Origin: Streptomyces sp. LaPpAH-108
GTDB taxonomy: Bacteria > Actinomycetota > Actinomycetes > Streptomycetales > Streptomycetaceae
Length of the DNA stretch: 64,000 bases
Assembly (NCBI RefSeq): GCF_000373625.1
Contig: NZ_KB891998.1
Span: 226,192-290,191, forward strand
Direction of reading: 5' to 3'
The position numbers were made by a program, and so were the translations under genes. Within the stretch, counting starts at the first letter, position 1, and each line of letters opens with the position of its first letter. The notes under the pieces were generated by a model. The model saw only the letters and a list, made by a program, of their open reading frames with translations, had not been told where the DNA came from and did no database searches. Positions 35,631 through 44,245 of this stretch are shown here, piece after piece.

Positions 35631-37166
35631 TCACTCGCCGACCCACCAGCGCATCAGCCGCCGCCAGACACTCTCCCGGCCGGACTCCCCGCCGGAGACG
35701 GCCGCGCCGACCGGCTCGGGCATCCGCGCGGACTCCCACTCCCGCACGCGCACCGGCTCGGCCTCGGGCCGCACCGGCTCCTGGCGCGGTTCCGGCACCG
35801 GGGCCGCCGCCCGCGCCGGAGCCGTGACCTGCCACTGTTCGCGCGGGCGCGGGATCGGCGACTGACTCGGCGGCAGGGAGACGTCCTGCTGGAGCTTGGG
35901 CTCGAACCGCACCGGCAGCGAGACCAGATGCCGGGAGGCGATGGACGAGCGCCAGCGCAGCTCGTCCTCCGGGCAGTCCAGGCGGATGTCCGGCAGCCGG
36001 GTCAGCAGGGCGTCCACCCCCACGTCCGCGATCGCCCGCCCGATGTCCTGTCCCGGGCACTCGTGCGGGCCGCCGCCGAAGGCCAGATGGGAGCGGTTGC
36101 CCTTCATCTGCGCGCGGGGATCGGACCGTACCCGGGGGTCGACGTTGCCGGGCGCGGGCGCGAACAGCAGCCCGTCGCCCCGGCGGATGCGCTGGCCGCC
36201 CAGCTCGGTGTCCTGCTTGGCGTAGTAGCCGAGGACGGTGGAGAACGGCGGCTCGTCCCACAGGGACTGCTCGATGGCCTCCGGCACCGTCATCTGGCCG
36301 CCGTTGAGCCGGGCGCGGAATCCTGGCTCGGTGAGCACCATGCGCAGGGCGTTGGCGAGCAGGTTGGCGGTGGCCTCGTAGGCGGCGAAGAGGACGAGCC
36401 GCAGATGTTCGCGGACCTCGTCGTCGCTCAGGCCCGCCTCGTGGGTGACGAGGTGGCTGGTGAAGTCGTTCTCGGGGCGGGCGCGGCGGCGCAGCGCGAG
36501 CCGGCTCAGCGCCTCCATGACGTAGGTGTGGCTCTGGATGGCGGTCTCGGTGCCCTTGAGCGCGTCACGGGCGGCCTGCACCATGCGGTCGTTGTACTCC
36601 TCGGGCATCCCGAGGATCGCGCACAGCGTGGCCATCGGCAGATGCTCGGCGAACTGCGGGACGAGGTCGGCATGACCGCGCTCGCAGAAGGCGTTGACCA
36701 GGCCCTGGGTGTAGCGGCCGATGGTGCGGCGCATCTCGCGGTGGTCGATGGTGGCCATCGCGGAGGTGACCGCGTCGCGCAGCCGCTGGTGCTCGTCGCC
36801 CTCGGCGTGCGAGCAGATGGGCTGCCAGGCGATGTGCGGCATCAGCGGGTGGTCGGGCTTGACCTGGCCGTCGAGCAGCGGGGTCCAGATGCGGCTGTCG
36901 CGGGTGTACTGCGAGGGGCTGCGCACCATCTGAAGGTTCTCGGCGTGGCCGAGGACGACCCACATCGGCACGTCCTCGTGCAGAAGGGCGGGGGCCACGG
37001 GGCCGTACCGCTCGCGCAGGCACTCGTACAGCTCGTCCAGGTCCCCGGCGCCGGGGCCGTGGAGCCGGTGCAGGGCGCCGGGGCCGAGGCCGTGCGCGGG
37101 GCAGCCGGGCGGCGGCCCGGCGGTGGGGTCATGGGTGCCCGTCGGGGGGTGGGATTCAGGCGTCAC
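35631..37166 (-). CDS. Conservon-associated cytochrome P450 without ExxR (CYP157-like)
   Basis: 511 aa from the GTG at 37166 (GGAG 8 nt upstream). The heme motif FGGGPHECPGQDIGRAIA is intact (Cys370). The K-helix, which should read ExxR, is E299-Q-S-L-W303: the Arg and the Glu of the motif are both missing. This matches what is reported for CYP157C1 of S. coelicolor. The I-helix AAYEATANLL also lacks the usual Thr after the acid. A Pro/Glu-rich tail of about 90 residues ends in SVWRRLMRWWVGE. It is the last gene of the conservon, 47 nt after cvnD. A catalytic role is uncertain. Confidence 0.93.
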   Translation of the reverse strand: MTPESHPPTGTHDPTAGPPPGCPAHGLGPGALHRLHGPGAGDLDELYECLRERYGPVAPALLHEDVPMWVVLGHAENLQMVRSPSQYTRDSRIWTPLLDGQVKPDHPLMPHIAWQPICSHAEGDEHQRLRDAVTSAMATIDHREMRRTIGRYTQGLVNAFCERGHADLVPQFAEHLPMATLCAILGMPEEYNDRMVQAARDALKGTETAIQSHTYVMEALSRLALRRRARPENDFTSHLVTHEAGLSDDEVREHLRLVLFAAYEATANLLANALRMVLTEPGFRARLNGGQMTVPEAIEQSLWDEPPFSTVLGYYAKQDTELGGQRIRRGDGLLFAPAPGNVDPRVRSDPRAQMKGNRSHLAFGGGPHECPGQDIGRAIADVGVDALLTRLPDIRLDCPEDELRWRSSIASRHLVSLPVRFEPKLQQDVSLPPSQSPIPRPREQWQVTAPARAAAPVPEPRQEPVRPEAEPVRVREWESARMPEPVGAAVSGGESGRESVWRRLMRWWVGE

Positions 37167-37213
37167 AGTGTCGCTCCGGGACGGATGGGATGCGGGTCGG
37201 TGGGACACGCGGG

Positions 37214-37846
37214 TCAGGCGAGGGCTCCGGAGAGCGCGAGCGAGTGCAGGAACCGCATGAGGGTCAGCAGCACGTCCTTGCTGGAGGCCCGCCGTCGTAC
37301 GTCGCACTCGACGATCGGGATGTCCTCGGCCAGGTCGAGCGCGGTGCGCAGTTCCTCGACGGGGTGCCGGGGCGCGTCCGGGAAGGAGTTGACGGCAACG
37401 ATGAAGGGCACGCCGCGCTCCTCCAGGCGCCCCATGACGTCGAAGCTGACCTCCAGGCGCCGGGTGTCCACCAGGACCACCGCGCCGAGGGCGCCCTCGA
37501 ACAGCCGGTTCCACAGGAACCAGAAGCGCTCCTGGCCGGGGGTGCCGAAGAGGTAGAGCACCAGTTTCTCGGTGATGCCGATGCGGCCGAAGTCCATGGC
37601 CACGGTGGTGGCCGTCTTGGTGTCGGAGCCGTAGTTGTCGTCCACGCCGATACCGGCCTGGGTCATGGTCTCCTCGGTGGTCAGCGGCCGGATGTCGCTG
37701 ACCGAGCCGACCATGGTGGTCTTGCCGACCCCGAAGCCGCCCACGATCACGATCTTCACGGCGGCCTGCGCCGTGTGCGGGAGCCGGTCCTCGGTGCGCG
37801 GGCCGGGGATCGGGGCGCTCCGGGTGTCAGAGCCGTTGAAGTCCAT
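37214..37846 (-). CDS. cvnD: Conservon GTP-binding protein CvnD
   Basis: 210 aa. Small Ras/MglA-like GTPase: P-loop GGFGVGKTT (36-44), switch region TTEETMTQAGIGVDD, a GTPGQER motif in place of DxxGQ, and AVNSFPDA as the NKxD-like base motif. It is proposed to act with CvnA-C in a membrane-associated complex like a eukaryotic G-protein-coupled system. Its start lies 20 nt inside cvnC, so translation is coupled. Confidence 0.93.
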   Translation of the reverse strand: MDFNGSDTRSAPIPGPRTEDRLPHTAQAAVKIVIVGGFGVGKTTMVGSVSDIRPLTTEETMTQAGIGVDDNYGSDTKTATTVAMDFGRIGITEKLVLYLFGTPGQERFWFLWNRLFEGALGAVVLVDTRRLEVSFDVMGRLEERGVPFIVAVNSFPDAPRHPVEELRTALDLAEDIPIVECDVRRRASSKDVLLTLMRFLHSLALSGALA

Positions 37847-38255
37847 GCATCACCGCTTCGAGGATGGATCGGTCGGGCCTCGCCTGCCGCACGATCGGGG
37901 CGCGCACCTGCACCAGTTCGGCCGTGATCAGCTCGGTGATCAGTACGGTCATCGCGCTGAACGGCAGTTTCAGATAGGCCGACAGTTCGGCCACGGACAG
38001 GGGGTTGCCGCAGAGCCGGAGCACGGCCGCCTGCTCGGGGGTGCCGGAGCGCGGCGGGGCGGAACGCGCCACGACCAGGGTGACCAGGTCGAGGTGCATC
38101 CGTCCGCCGTCGCTGAGCCCGGTCAGGGCGTACAGCCGCTCCGGGTTGCCGGGCCCCTCCTCGCCCTCCGCCGGTGCGGCGGGCGAGGGCGCGGGGACGG
38201 GCGGCGGCGAGGGCGGTTCCTTCGGTGCCCGCCGGGTGCGTCGCGGTGGAGTCAT
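37827..38255 (-). CDS. cvnC: Conservon DUF742 protein CvnC
   Basis: 142 aa from the ATG at 38255; the longer open frame is rejected. A Pro-rich N-terminus precedes a winged-helix-like DUF742 region: RLYALTGLSDGG, LCGNPLSVAELSAYLKLPFSAMTVLITELI, then IVRQARPDRSILEAVMHGLQRL. Its ATG overlaps the cvnB stop (ATGA) and its 3' end overlaps cvnD. Role in the conservon complex is unknown. Confidence 0.92.
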   Translation of the reverse strand: MTPPRRTRRAPKEPPSPPPVPAPSPAAPAEGEEGPGNPERLYALTGLSDGGRMHLDLVTLVVARSAPPRSGTPEQAAVLRLCGNPLSVAELSAYLKLPFSAMTVLITELITAELVQVRAPIVRQARPDRSILEAVMHGLQRL

Positions 38256-38659
38256 ACGGTCTGCCCGTTCCGCCGGGGCGGACTGGTGAGATGGGCGCCG
38301 ATCCGGACGACGAGGTCGCGCATCATGCCGCTCATCCGGCCCGGTTCGCACACCACGTCGGCGAGCACCGCGAGATAGGCGTTGTCGCCCGCGGCCATCA
38401 GATAGAAGTAGCCGCCGTCGATCTCGATGACGACGAGCTTCATCTCCCCGCTGCTGCCCGGCAGTTCCTGGGCGACGGCACCGGCGAGGCTCTGAACTCC
38501 CGCGCAGGCGGCGGCCATCCGGTCGGCCGCGTCGGGGTCGCCGCCGTAGCGGGCGATGCGCAGTCCGTCCGCGGAGAGGACCACGATCATCTCGATGCCC
38601 GGCACACCGTCGTGCAGCTGCTTGAGCATCCAGTCGAAGTTCGCACGCTGCTGGATCAC
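38252..38659 (-). CDS. cvnB: Conservon roadblock/LC7 protein CvnB
   Basis: 135 aa from the GTG at 38659. Roadblock/LC7 domain: NFDWMLKQLHDGVPGIEMIVVLSADGLRIARYGG, then MAAACAGVQSLAGAVAQEL and MKLVVIEIDGGYFYLMAAGDNAYLAVL. This fold, like MglB, commonly regulates small GTPases, here CvnD. Its start overlaps the cvnA stop (GTGA). Confidence 0.94.
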   Translation of the reverse strand: MIQQRANFDWMLKQLHDGVPGIEMIVVLSADGLRIARYGGDPDAADRMAAACAGVQSLAGAVAQELPGSSGEMKLVVIEIDGGYFYLMAAGDNAYLAVLADVVCEPGRMSGMMRDLVVRIGAHLTSPPRRNGQTV

Positions 38660-40293
38660 TTGAGGTCCCCCTCGTCGCCGGCTTCCGTGTCGGCCGAGTC
38701 GTTGATCAGGTGCAGATAGGCGGTCGGGTTCCGCGTGAAGTCGGTCGGGTGCACGCCCGGGTTGTCCTTCTTCAGCCCCTCCCAGAAGGCGTCGACCCAC
38801 AGGCCGGGCTCCCGGTCGAGCAGCTTCTGCCGTTCGGGGTCGATCTCGGGTTCGGGCTCCTGCCGGGTCTGGGACCAGATGGTGGGCCTGCCCTCGGCCT
38901 CGGCGCGCTCGATGGCCTCCTGCTCGGCGTACCGCTGGGCGAGCGGGGTCTTCACCCGGCTGCGGCGCTGCGGCAGCCCGCCCGCCGTCCACTCGGTGAC
39001 CTCGGGGACGTCGTCCTCCAGCGAGACACCGGCGGGGATGCGGGGGCTGGTGGGGCGGCGCTTCTTGGGCGGGCGCTTGGGCCCTTCCAGGGCGCCGAGT
39101 TCGGGCATGGGTACGGCGGTGGCGCCGATGCCATGGGCGACGCCCACACCGGGTTCGGTGGTGGTCATGTTGCGCGGCACCATGAGGATGGCGCGGACCC
39201 CGCCGTACGCGGAGGCGCGCAGCGAGACGTCCATGTCGAACGAGGTGCACAGCCGGCCGACGACCGCGAGGCCGAGCCGGGGGTTCTCACCGAGGGAGTC
39301 GGCGTCGTCCGCGTGCTTGGCGTCGTCGATCATCTTCTCGATGCGGGCCCGGGACTCCTCGCTGAGGCTGACGCCCGCGTCCTCGATCTCGATGACGACA
39401 CCGCTCTGCACCTCGACGGCGGTGACGTGCACCTTGGCCGTGGGCGGCGAGTAGCGCGTGGCGTTGTCGAGGAGTTCGGCGGCTGCGTGGATGATCGGCT
39501 CGACCGAGGTGCCCTTGATGTTGATATTGACGATCGAACTCAGGTTGATGCGCGGGAACTCCAGGATGCGGGACATCGCACCGCGCAGCACGCTGTACAG
39601 CGACACGGGCTTGGGCCACTGGCGTCCTGGCCGCCCGCCGCCGATGACGGAGATGGTGTCGGCGAGACGGCCGATCAGCGCGGTGCCGTGGTCGATGCGC
39701 AGCAGGTCGTCGAAGACCTCGGGGCTGCGGCCGTGGTCCTCCTCCATCTCCCGCAGTTCCTTGGCCTGTTGGTGCACGATGGCCTGGACGCGGCGGGCGA
39801 TGGTGACGAACGCGCGCTCGGAGGCGTCACGCATCGAGATCTCGCGGTCCACCGCGCGCAGCGCCGCGTAGAGCAGATCGCGCTGCGAGCGCGGCATGTT
39901 GCGCAGGTCGGGGTCGTTGTCGACGACCTTGGGCAGCACTTCCCGGAGCAGATCGCCGCCGCGCAGCCGGTAGACCGCCGTGGGCAGCACATCGGTGGTC
40001 AGCCGGTCGAGCTGTGCGTCATGGGCGGCGACGCGCTGCTCCAAGTAAGCGGTGTGCCGGGCGTGTTCGGCCCGCACCGCCCGCAACTCCCGCCCGCGCC
40101 GCACGGCTTCACCGGCCGTGACGAGCACCAGCAGCGTGGCCACGGCCCCGCAGCAGGCGACGGCGATCCGGGCGGCGGCCGGCGTCAGGGCGACGGCGGC
40201 GGCGGTCACGGCGATCATCAGCAGACCGGGGGGCAACAACACGCGTGCGTAAGGACGTTCACGGACACCGGGAGGTTTCTGAACACTCACCAT
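38656..40293 (-). CDS. cvnA: Conservon sensor histidine kinase-like protein CvnA
   Basis: 545 aa from the ATG at 40293 (GAAGG 5 nt upstream). Two adjacent membrane helices (about 17-62, LLPPGLLMIAVTAAAVAL and IAVACCGAVATLLVLVT) with almost no external loop precede a coiled linker. The kinase-like core includes LLRIDHGTALIGRLADTISVIGG (His-box position) and the ATP-lid motifs AAELLDNATRYSPP, EIEDAGVSLSEE and NPRLGLAVVGRL. A disordered basic C-terminal tail follows (PKRPPKKRRP). It probably anchors the CvnBCD complex at the membrane. Confidence 0.93.
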   Translation of the reverse strand: MVSVQKPPGVRERPYARVLLPPGLLMIAVTAAAVALTPAAARIAVACCGAVATLLVLVTAGEAVRRGRELRAVRAEHARHTAYLEQRVAAHDAQLDRLTTDVLPTAVYRLRGGDLLREVLPKVVDNDPDLRNMPRSQRDLLYAALRAVDREISMRDASERAFVTIARRVQAIVHQQAKELREMEEDHGRSPEVFDDLLRIDHGTALIGRLADTISVIGGGRPGRQWPKPVSLYSVLRGAMSRILEFPRINLSSIVNINIKGTSVEPIIHAAAELLDNATRYSPPTAKVHVTAVEVQSGVVIEIEDAGVSLSEESRARIEKMIDDAKHADDADSLGENPRLGLAVVGRLCTSFDMDVSLRASAYGGVRAILMVPRNMTTTEPGVGVAHGIGATAVPMPELGALEGPKRPPKKRRPTSPRIPAGVSLEDDVPEVTEWTAGGLPQRRSRVKTPLAQRYAEQEAIERAEAEGRPTIWSQTRQEPEPEIDPERQKLLDREPGLWVDAFWEGLKKDNPGVHPTDFTRNPTAYLHLINDSADTEAGDEGDLK

Positions 40294-40503
40294 GGATGCC
40301 TTCTGGGGCGAATCGTATGTTTGGGTACAGGCACCCGAATTCATCTCAACCGGGTGCGCCGCGGGCGAGCTTAGTCCGACCGGATCATCGCGGTGTCATA
40401 TTCGGCAAGCACCTGAAATCGCCCCGGTACCGGGAGTAACCTCAACCCCATTTGCACGCAGGGAAGTTATTCGAACACAGTAAGTAGCGAGCTGTGGACG
40501 TGC

Positions 40504-40552
40504 GAAAGGCCAACCGCCACATCTCAAGACAGAGAAGGACAGTTGGCCTTTC
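40504..40552. terminator. Hairpin with 11-bp arms downstream of the helicase gene
   Basis: GAAAGGCCAAC (40504-40514) and GTTGGCCTTTC (40542-40552) are perfectly complementary with a 27-nt loop. It lies between the helicase stop and cvnA promoter DNA, in a 322-bp gap that is AT-richer than its surroundings (40294-40500). Confidence 0.6.
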
Positions 40553-40560
40553 TTCTTCAG

Positions 40561-40606
40561 GGGCGCGGGGAACTGCGCGACAAGCCACAACGGGCCCGCA
40601 CCCGCC
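40561..40606 (+). repeat. Dispersed intergenic repeat, copy 1
   Basis: The block begins GGGCGCGGGGAACTGCGCGA and ends GGCCCGCACCCGC. A second copy in the opposite orientation is at about 62923-62966, matching over about 45 bp except for a few positions. Both lie in intergenic gaps just past gene ends. Similar sequences are frequent in Streptomyces genomes as I remember them. Confidence 0.8.
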
Positions 40607-40615
40607 GGACGACAG

Positions 40616-43426
40616 CTACCCCACAGACGAGTAGGCCACCACACCCCGCAGCAACTGATCCACTGCCTTACGCGCGTTCTTGGCCACAGTCGACCCCTCC
40701 TTCGCAGGCGCCGCCGCAGAGATCTGCCCAAGAACGTCGATCACCTGCTTGGTCCACCGAACGAAGTCCCCCGCCGGCATCTCCGCCTCCCGCAGCACCT
40801 CGTCCAGCCCCTTCCCCGAGGCCCACTCATGAGCGACCCAGGCGAAGCCGAGATCCGGCTCCCGCTGCCCCACCCCCTCGGTCTGGCTGATCCGGAAGTC
40901 CTCTTCGAGCGCGTCGAGCCGCCCCCAGATCCGCACCATCTCCCCGAGCGCCGCCTTCGCCTTGCCCGCAGGCAGCTTGGGCGCCATCGCATCGTCCGCG
41001 ACACGCGACTCGTACACCAACGCCGAGACGCACGCGGCGAGTTCGGCGGGGCTCAGCCCCTCCCAGACGCCCTCGCGCAGACACTCGCTGGCGAGCAGGT
41101 CGAGTTCGCCGTAGAGCCGGGCGAGCCGCCGCCCGTGCTCGGTGACCTCGTCGCCGCGCAGATAGTCCAGCTCGGTCAGCAGCGCCACGATGCGGTCGAA
41201 GGTCCGCGCGATGGTGTTCGTACGGCCCTCGATGCGCCGCTCCAGCTGCGAGGTGTCGCGCTGCAGCCGGTGGTAGCGCTCGGCCCAGCGGGCGTGGTCC
41301 TCGCGGTCGTCGCAGCCGTGGCAGGGGTGGGCGCGGATCGCGGTGCGCAGCCGGGCGATCTCGCGGTCGTCGGCGGCCTGCGCGCGCTTCTTGCGGGCGC
41401 GCTCGGGCGGGATGTGACCGGCCTTGGCACGCAGCGCGGAGGCGAGGTCCCGACGGGACTGCGGGGAGCGGGCGTTGAAGGTCTTGGGGATGCGCATCCG
41501 GTCCAGCGCCTCCACCGGGACGGGGAAGTCGATGGACGCCAGCCGCTTGACCTGCCGTTCGGCGGTGAGCACCAGCGGGCGGGGCCCGTCGTGGTGGTCG
41601 AAGCCGCGATGGCCGCCGGTGCGCCCGGCGGGCAGGCCGGGGTCGAGGACCAGGGCGAGGCCCGCGTACTTGCCGGTGGGCACGTGGATGATGTCGCCCG
41701 GCTTCAGCTTCTCCAGCGCGACGGCGGCCTCGGCGCGCCGCTGGCTGGCGCCCTGCCGGGCCAGCTCGGTCTCCCGGTCCTTCAGCTCGCGGCGCAGTCG
41801 CGCGTACTCGTCGAAGTCGCCGAGGTGGCAGGTCATGGACTCCTTGTAGCCCTCAAGACCCTCCTCGTTGCGCTGCACCTGCCGGGAGATCCCGACGACC
41901 GACTTGTCGGCCTGGAACTGCGCGAACGACGTCTCCAGGAGCTCGCGCGAGCGGTGCCGCCCGAACTGCTCGACCAGGTTGACCGCCATGTTGTACGACG
42001 GCTTGAAGCTGGAGCGCAGCGGATAGGTGCGGGTGCCCGCGAGCCCGGCCAGGTGCTCGGGGCTCATCCCCCGCTGCCACAGCACCACGGCATGGCCCTC
42101 GACGTCGATGCCGCGCCGCCCCGCACGCCCGGTGAGCTGGGTGTACTCGCCCGGGGTGATGTCGGCGTGCTGCTCGCCGTTCCACTTGACGAGCTTTTCC
42201 AGCACCACCGAGCGGGCGGGCATGTTGATGCCGAGCGCCAGGGTCTCGGTGGCGAACACGGCCTTGACCAGGCCGCGCACGAACAGCTCCTCCACGACCT
42301 CCTTGAAGGTCGGCAGCATGCCCGCGTGGTGGGCGGCGATGCCCCGCTCCAGGCCCTCCAGCCACTCGTAGTAGCCGAGGACGTGCAGGTCCTCCGGCGG
42401 GATGTTGGCGGTGCGCTCCTCGACCAGGGCGCGGACCTGTTCCCGCTCCTCCTCGTCGTTGAGCCGGAGCCCCGCGTACAGGCACTGCTGGACGGCGGCC
42501 TCGCAGGCCGCGCGGCTGAAGATGAAGGTGATCGCGGGCAGCAGACCCTCGGCGTCCAGGCGCTCGATGACCTCGGGACGGCTCGGCGTCCACACCCGCG
42601 AGCGCTGCCTGCGCTCGCGCTCCCGGTCGGCCTCGCGCATGGCACGGCCGCGCCTGCGGTCCTGGTACGAGGGCCGGGTGGCCTCCATGCGGGCGAGCCG
42701 GGCGAGGTCGGGGTTGACGGCCTTCTTGTGGCCCTCGCCCTCCTCGAACAGGTCGTACATCCGCCGCCCGGCCAGCACGTGCTGGAACAGCGGCACGGGC
42801 CGGTGCTCGGAGACGATCACCTCGGTGTCGCCGCGCACGGTGTCCAGCCAGTCGCCGAACTCCTCGGCGTTGGACACGGTGGCCGACAGCGAGACCAGCG
42901 TCACCGACTCGGGCAGATGGATGATCACCTCTTCCCAGACGGCGCCCCGGAAGCGGTCGGAGAGGTAGTGCACCTCGTCCATGACCACATAGCCGAGGCC
43001 GAGGAGGGTCTGGGAACCGGCGTACAGCATGTTCCGCAGCACCTCGGTCGTCATGACGACGATCGGGGCGTCGGAGTTGACGCTGTTGTCACCGGTGAGG
43101 AGGCCGACCTTGTCCGCGCCGTAGCGGCGGCACAGGTCGGCGTACTTCTGGTTCGACAGCGCCTTGATGGGGGTCGTGTAGAAGCACTTCTTGCCCTGCT
43201 CCAGGGCGAGGTGGACGGCGAACTCGCCCACGATCGTCTTGCCGGAGCCGGTGGGGGCGGCCACCAGCACGCCCTTGCCGCCCTCCAGCGCCTGACAGGC
43301 TTCCACCTGGAAGTCGTCGAGGCCGAAGTCGTACATCTCGCGGAAGCCCGCGAGCGCGGTGGCCTGCTCGGCTGCCCGTACCCGGGACGCCGCGTACCGC
43401 TCGGCCGGTGAGAGGTCCTCTGTCAT
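40616..43426 (-). CDS. Ski2-like DEAD/DEAH-box RNA helicase (HelY-like)
   Basis: 936 aa from the ATG at 43426. Walker A is AAPTGSGKT (57-64), motif II DEVH (150-153), motif III SLSATVSNAEEFG and motif VI QLTGRAGRRGID. After the RecA-like pair comes an about 450-residue Ski2-type C-terminal region with AIRAHPCHGCDDREDHARWAERYHRL (the rRNA-processing arch/helical module). It is like Mtr4/Dob1 of eukaryotes and HelY of mycobacteria, so RNA unwinding or turnover is likely. The site before the start is weak (GAAAG). It is the first gene after the atypical secreted-protein region. Confidence 0.93.
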   Translation of the reverse strand: MTEDLSPAERYAASRVRAAEQATALAGFREMYDFGLDDFQVEACQALEGGKGVLVAAPTGSGKTIVGEFAVHLALEQGKKCFYTTPIKALSNQKYADLCRRYGADKVGLLTGDNSVNSDAPIVVMTTEVLRNMLYAGSQTLLGLGYVVMDEVHYLSDRFRGAVWEEVIIHLPESVTLVSLSATVSNAEEFGDWLDTVRGDTEVIVSEHRPVPLFQHVLAGRRMYDLFEEGEGHKKAVNPDLARLARMEATRPSYQDRRRGRAMREADRERERRQRSRVWTPSRPEVIERLDAEGLLPAITFIFSRAACEAAVQQCLYAGLRLNDEEEREQVRALVEERTANIPPEDLHVLGYYEWLEGLERGIAAHHAGMLPTFKEVVEELFVRGLVKAVFATETLALGINMPARSVVLEKLVKWNGEQHADITPGEYTQLTGRAGRRGIDVEGHAVVLWQRGMSPEHLAGLAGTRTYPLRSSFKPSYNMAVNLVEQFGRHRSRELLETSFAQFQADKSVVGISRQVQRNEEGLEGYKESMTCHLGDFDEYARLRRELKDRETELARQGASQRRAEAAVALEKLKPGDIIHVPTGKYAGLALVLDPGLPAGRTGGHRGFDHHDGPRPLVLTAERQVKRLASIDFPVPVEALDRMRIPKTFNARSPQSRRDLASALRAKAGHIPPERARKKRAQAADDREIARLRTAIRAHPCHGCDDREDHARWAERYHRLQRDTSQLERRIEGRTNTIARTFDRIVALLTELDYLRGDEVTEHGRRLARLYGELDLLASECLREGVWEGLSPAELAACVSALVYESRVADDAMAPKLPAGKAKAALGEMVRIWGRLDALEEDFRISQTEGVGQREPDLGFAWVAHEWASGKGLDEVLREAEMPAGDFVRWTKQVIDVLGQISAAAPAKEGSTVAKNARKAVDQLLRGVVAYSSVG

Positions 43427-43484
43427 CGTGCTTTCGAGCGTACCGGGCCACACCGACAACAGGACGATCATTACCGGTGCCGAT

Positions 43485-43496
43485 CTCCGATCGGAG
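43485..43496. promoter_or_regulatory. 12-bp perfect palindrome upstream of the helicase
   Basis: CTCCGATCGGAG lies 59 nt upstream of the helicase start and 170 nt upstream of the secreted-protein gene, in a 239-bp divergent gap. Possible operator; nothing else in the gap is recognisable. Confidence 0.35.
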
Positions 43497-43665
43497 CAAG
43501 GCTTGAACACCTTCGACGGGCCAGATCCGACACGACCTCACCCCATCGCCAACCAACGACCACATGGTTGACACTTAACGGAAAGCTGTAAGACGATCAC
43601 GAGGAGCGATTTTACGTTCAGTTCCACTAGCCGTGGGTGACCACGCGAACACGAAAAGAGTAAAA

Positions 43666-44163
43666 GTGAAGCGCATCACGCGCCTGGCAAGCTCCGCCGC
43701 CGCCGTGGTTATCGCTGCTGCGGGGGCGGTCGCTCTGACTCCCACATCGGCCCTGGCAGCTGCGGCCACCTCCTGCAGCAGCCAGCAGCACAAGGAGTTC
43801 GACACCATTGGCGTCAACCTCGACCTTTACGTGACGCTGTGCGTGCACCGCAGCTCTGACAATTACTACAACGCTTATGCCGACATCTCCTGGCAGGACG
43901 GCGGCGGCGGCCTGAGCACAGGCATGGAGGACTTGGTCCTGAACCTGCGCTTGGAGAGAAACGACGCCGACTACCAGAACGAGAACATCGACATCGCGGG
44001 CACGGTCAACTACAAGGAGTCGGGCAGCGCCCGGATCACTGGCCACAGCTATTACAGCACCACCACCGGAGGCTGGACTGCGGACGGCCACGTCGCCTGG
44101 GACATCCAGAACGATGGAGCGGGGGGCGGCACCTGGTCGCTGACGGGCTCGCCCAAGATCTGA
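43666..44163 (+). CDS. Secreted protein of unknown function, atypical codon use
   Basis: 165 aa from the GTG at 43666 (GAAAAGAG upstream). A clear signal peptide ends at ALAAAA (about residue 35). The mature part of about 130 residues is polar and beta-rich, with two Cys (TSCSSQQ, TLCVHRS) that could form a disulphide, and repeated Gly/Tyr/Trp stretches (YYNAYADISWQDGGGG, GHVAWDIQNDG). I recognise no family. It uses codons rare in this genome (AGA, AAT, ATT, TAT, TTG), unlike its neighbours. The gene order helicase-tatC is contiguous in S. coelicolor as I remember it, so this looks inserted. Confidence 0.75.
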   Translation: MKRITRLASSAAAVVIAAAGAVALTPTSALAAAATSCSSQQHKEFDTIGVNLDLYVTLCVHRSSDNYYNAYADISWQDGGGGLSTGMEDLVLNLRLERNDADYQNENIDIAGTVNYKESGSARITGHSYYSTTTGGWTADGHVAWDIQNDGAGGGTWSLTGSPKI

Positions 44164-44170
44164 TGTCCCA

Positions 44171-44213
44171 TGCAGAAGTGGGTGCGACCTATGAGGTCGC
44201 ACCCACTTCTGCA
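44171..44213. terminator. Bidirectional terminator, 19-bp perfect stem
   Basis: Arms 44171-44189 and 44195-44213 are perfect complements, with loop TATGA. It lies between the convergent secreted-protein gene and tatC, 8 nt after the former's stop. It serves both strands. Confidence 0.85.
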
Positions 44214-44245
44214 CTCTCAGTCGGAATGGCCAAGCTGACGCGACG

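Noticed and set aside
43633..43665. Longer N-terminus for the secreted protein
   Set aside because: The GTG at 43666 directly gives a normal Streptomyces signal peptide; the upstream codons add a charged, unlikely leader.
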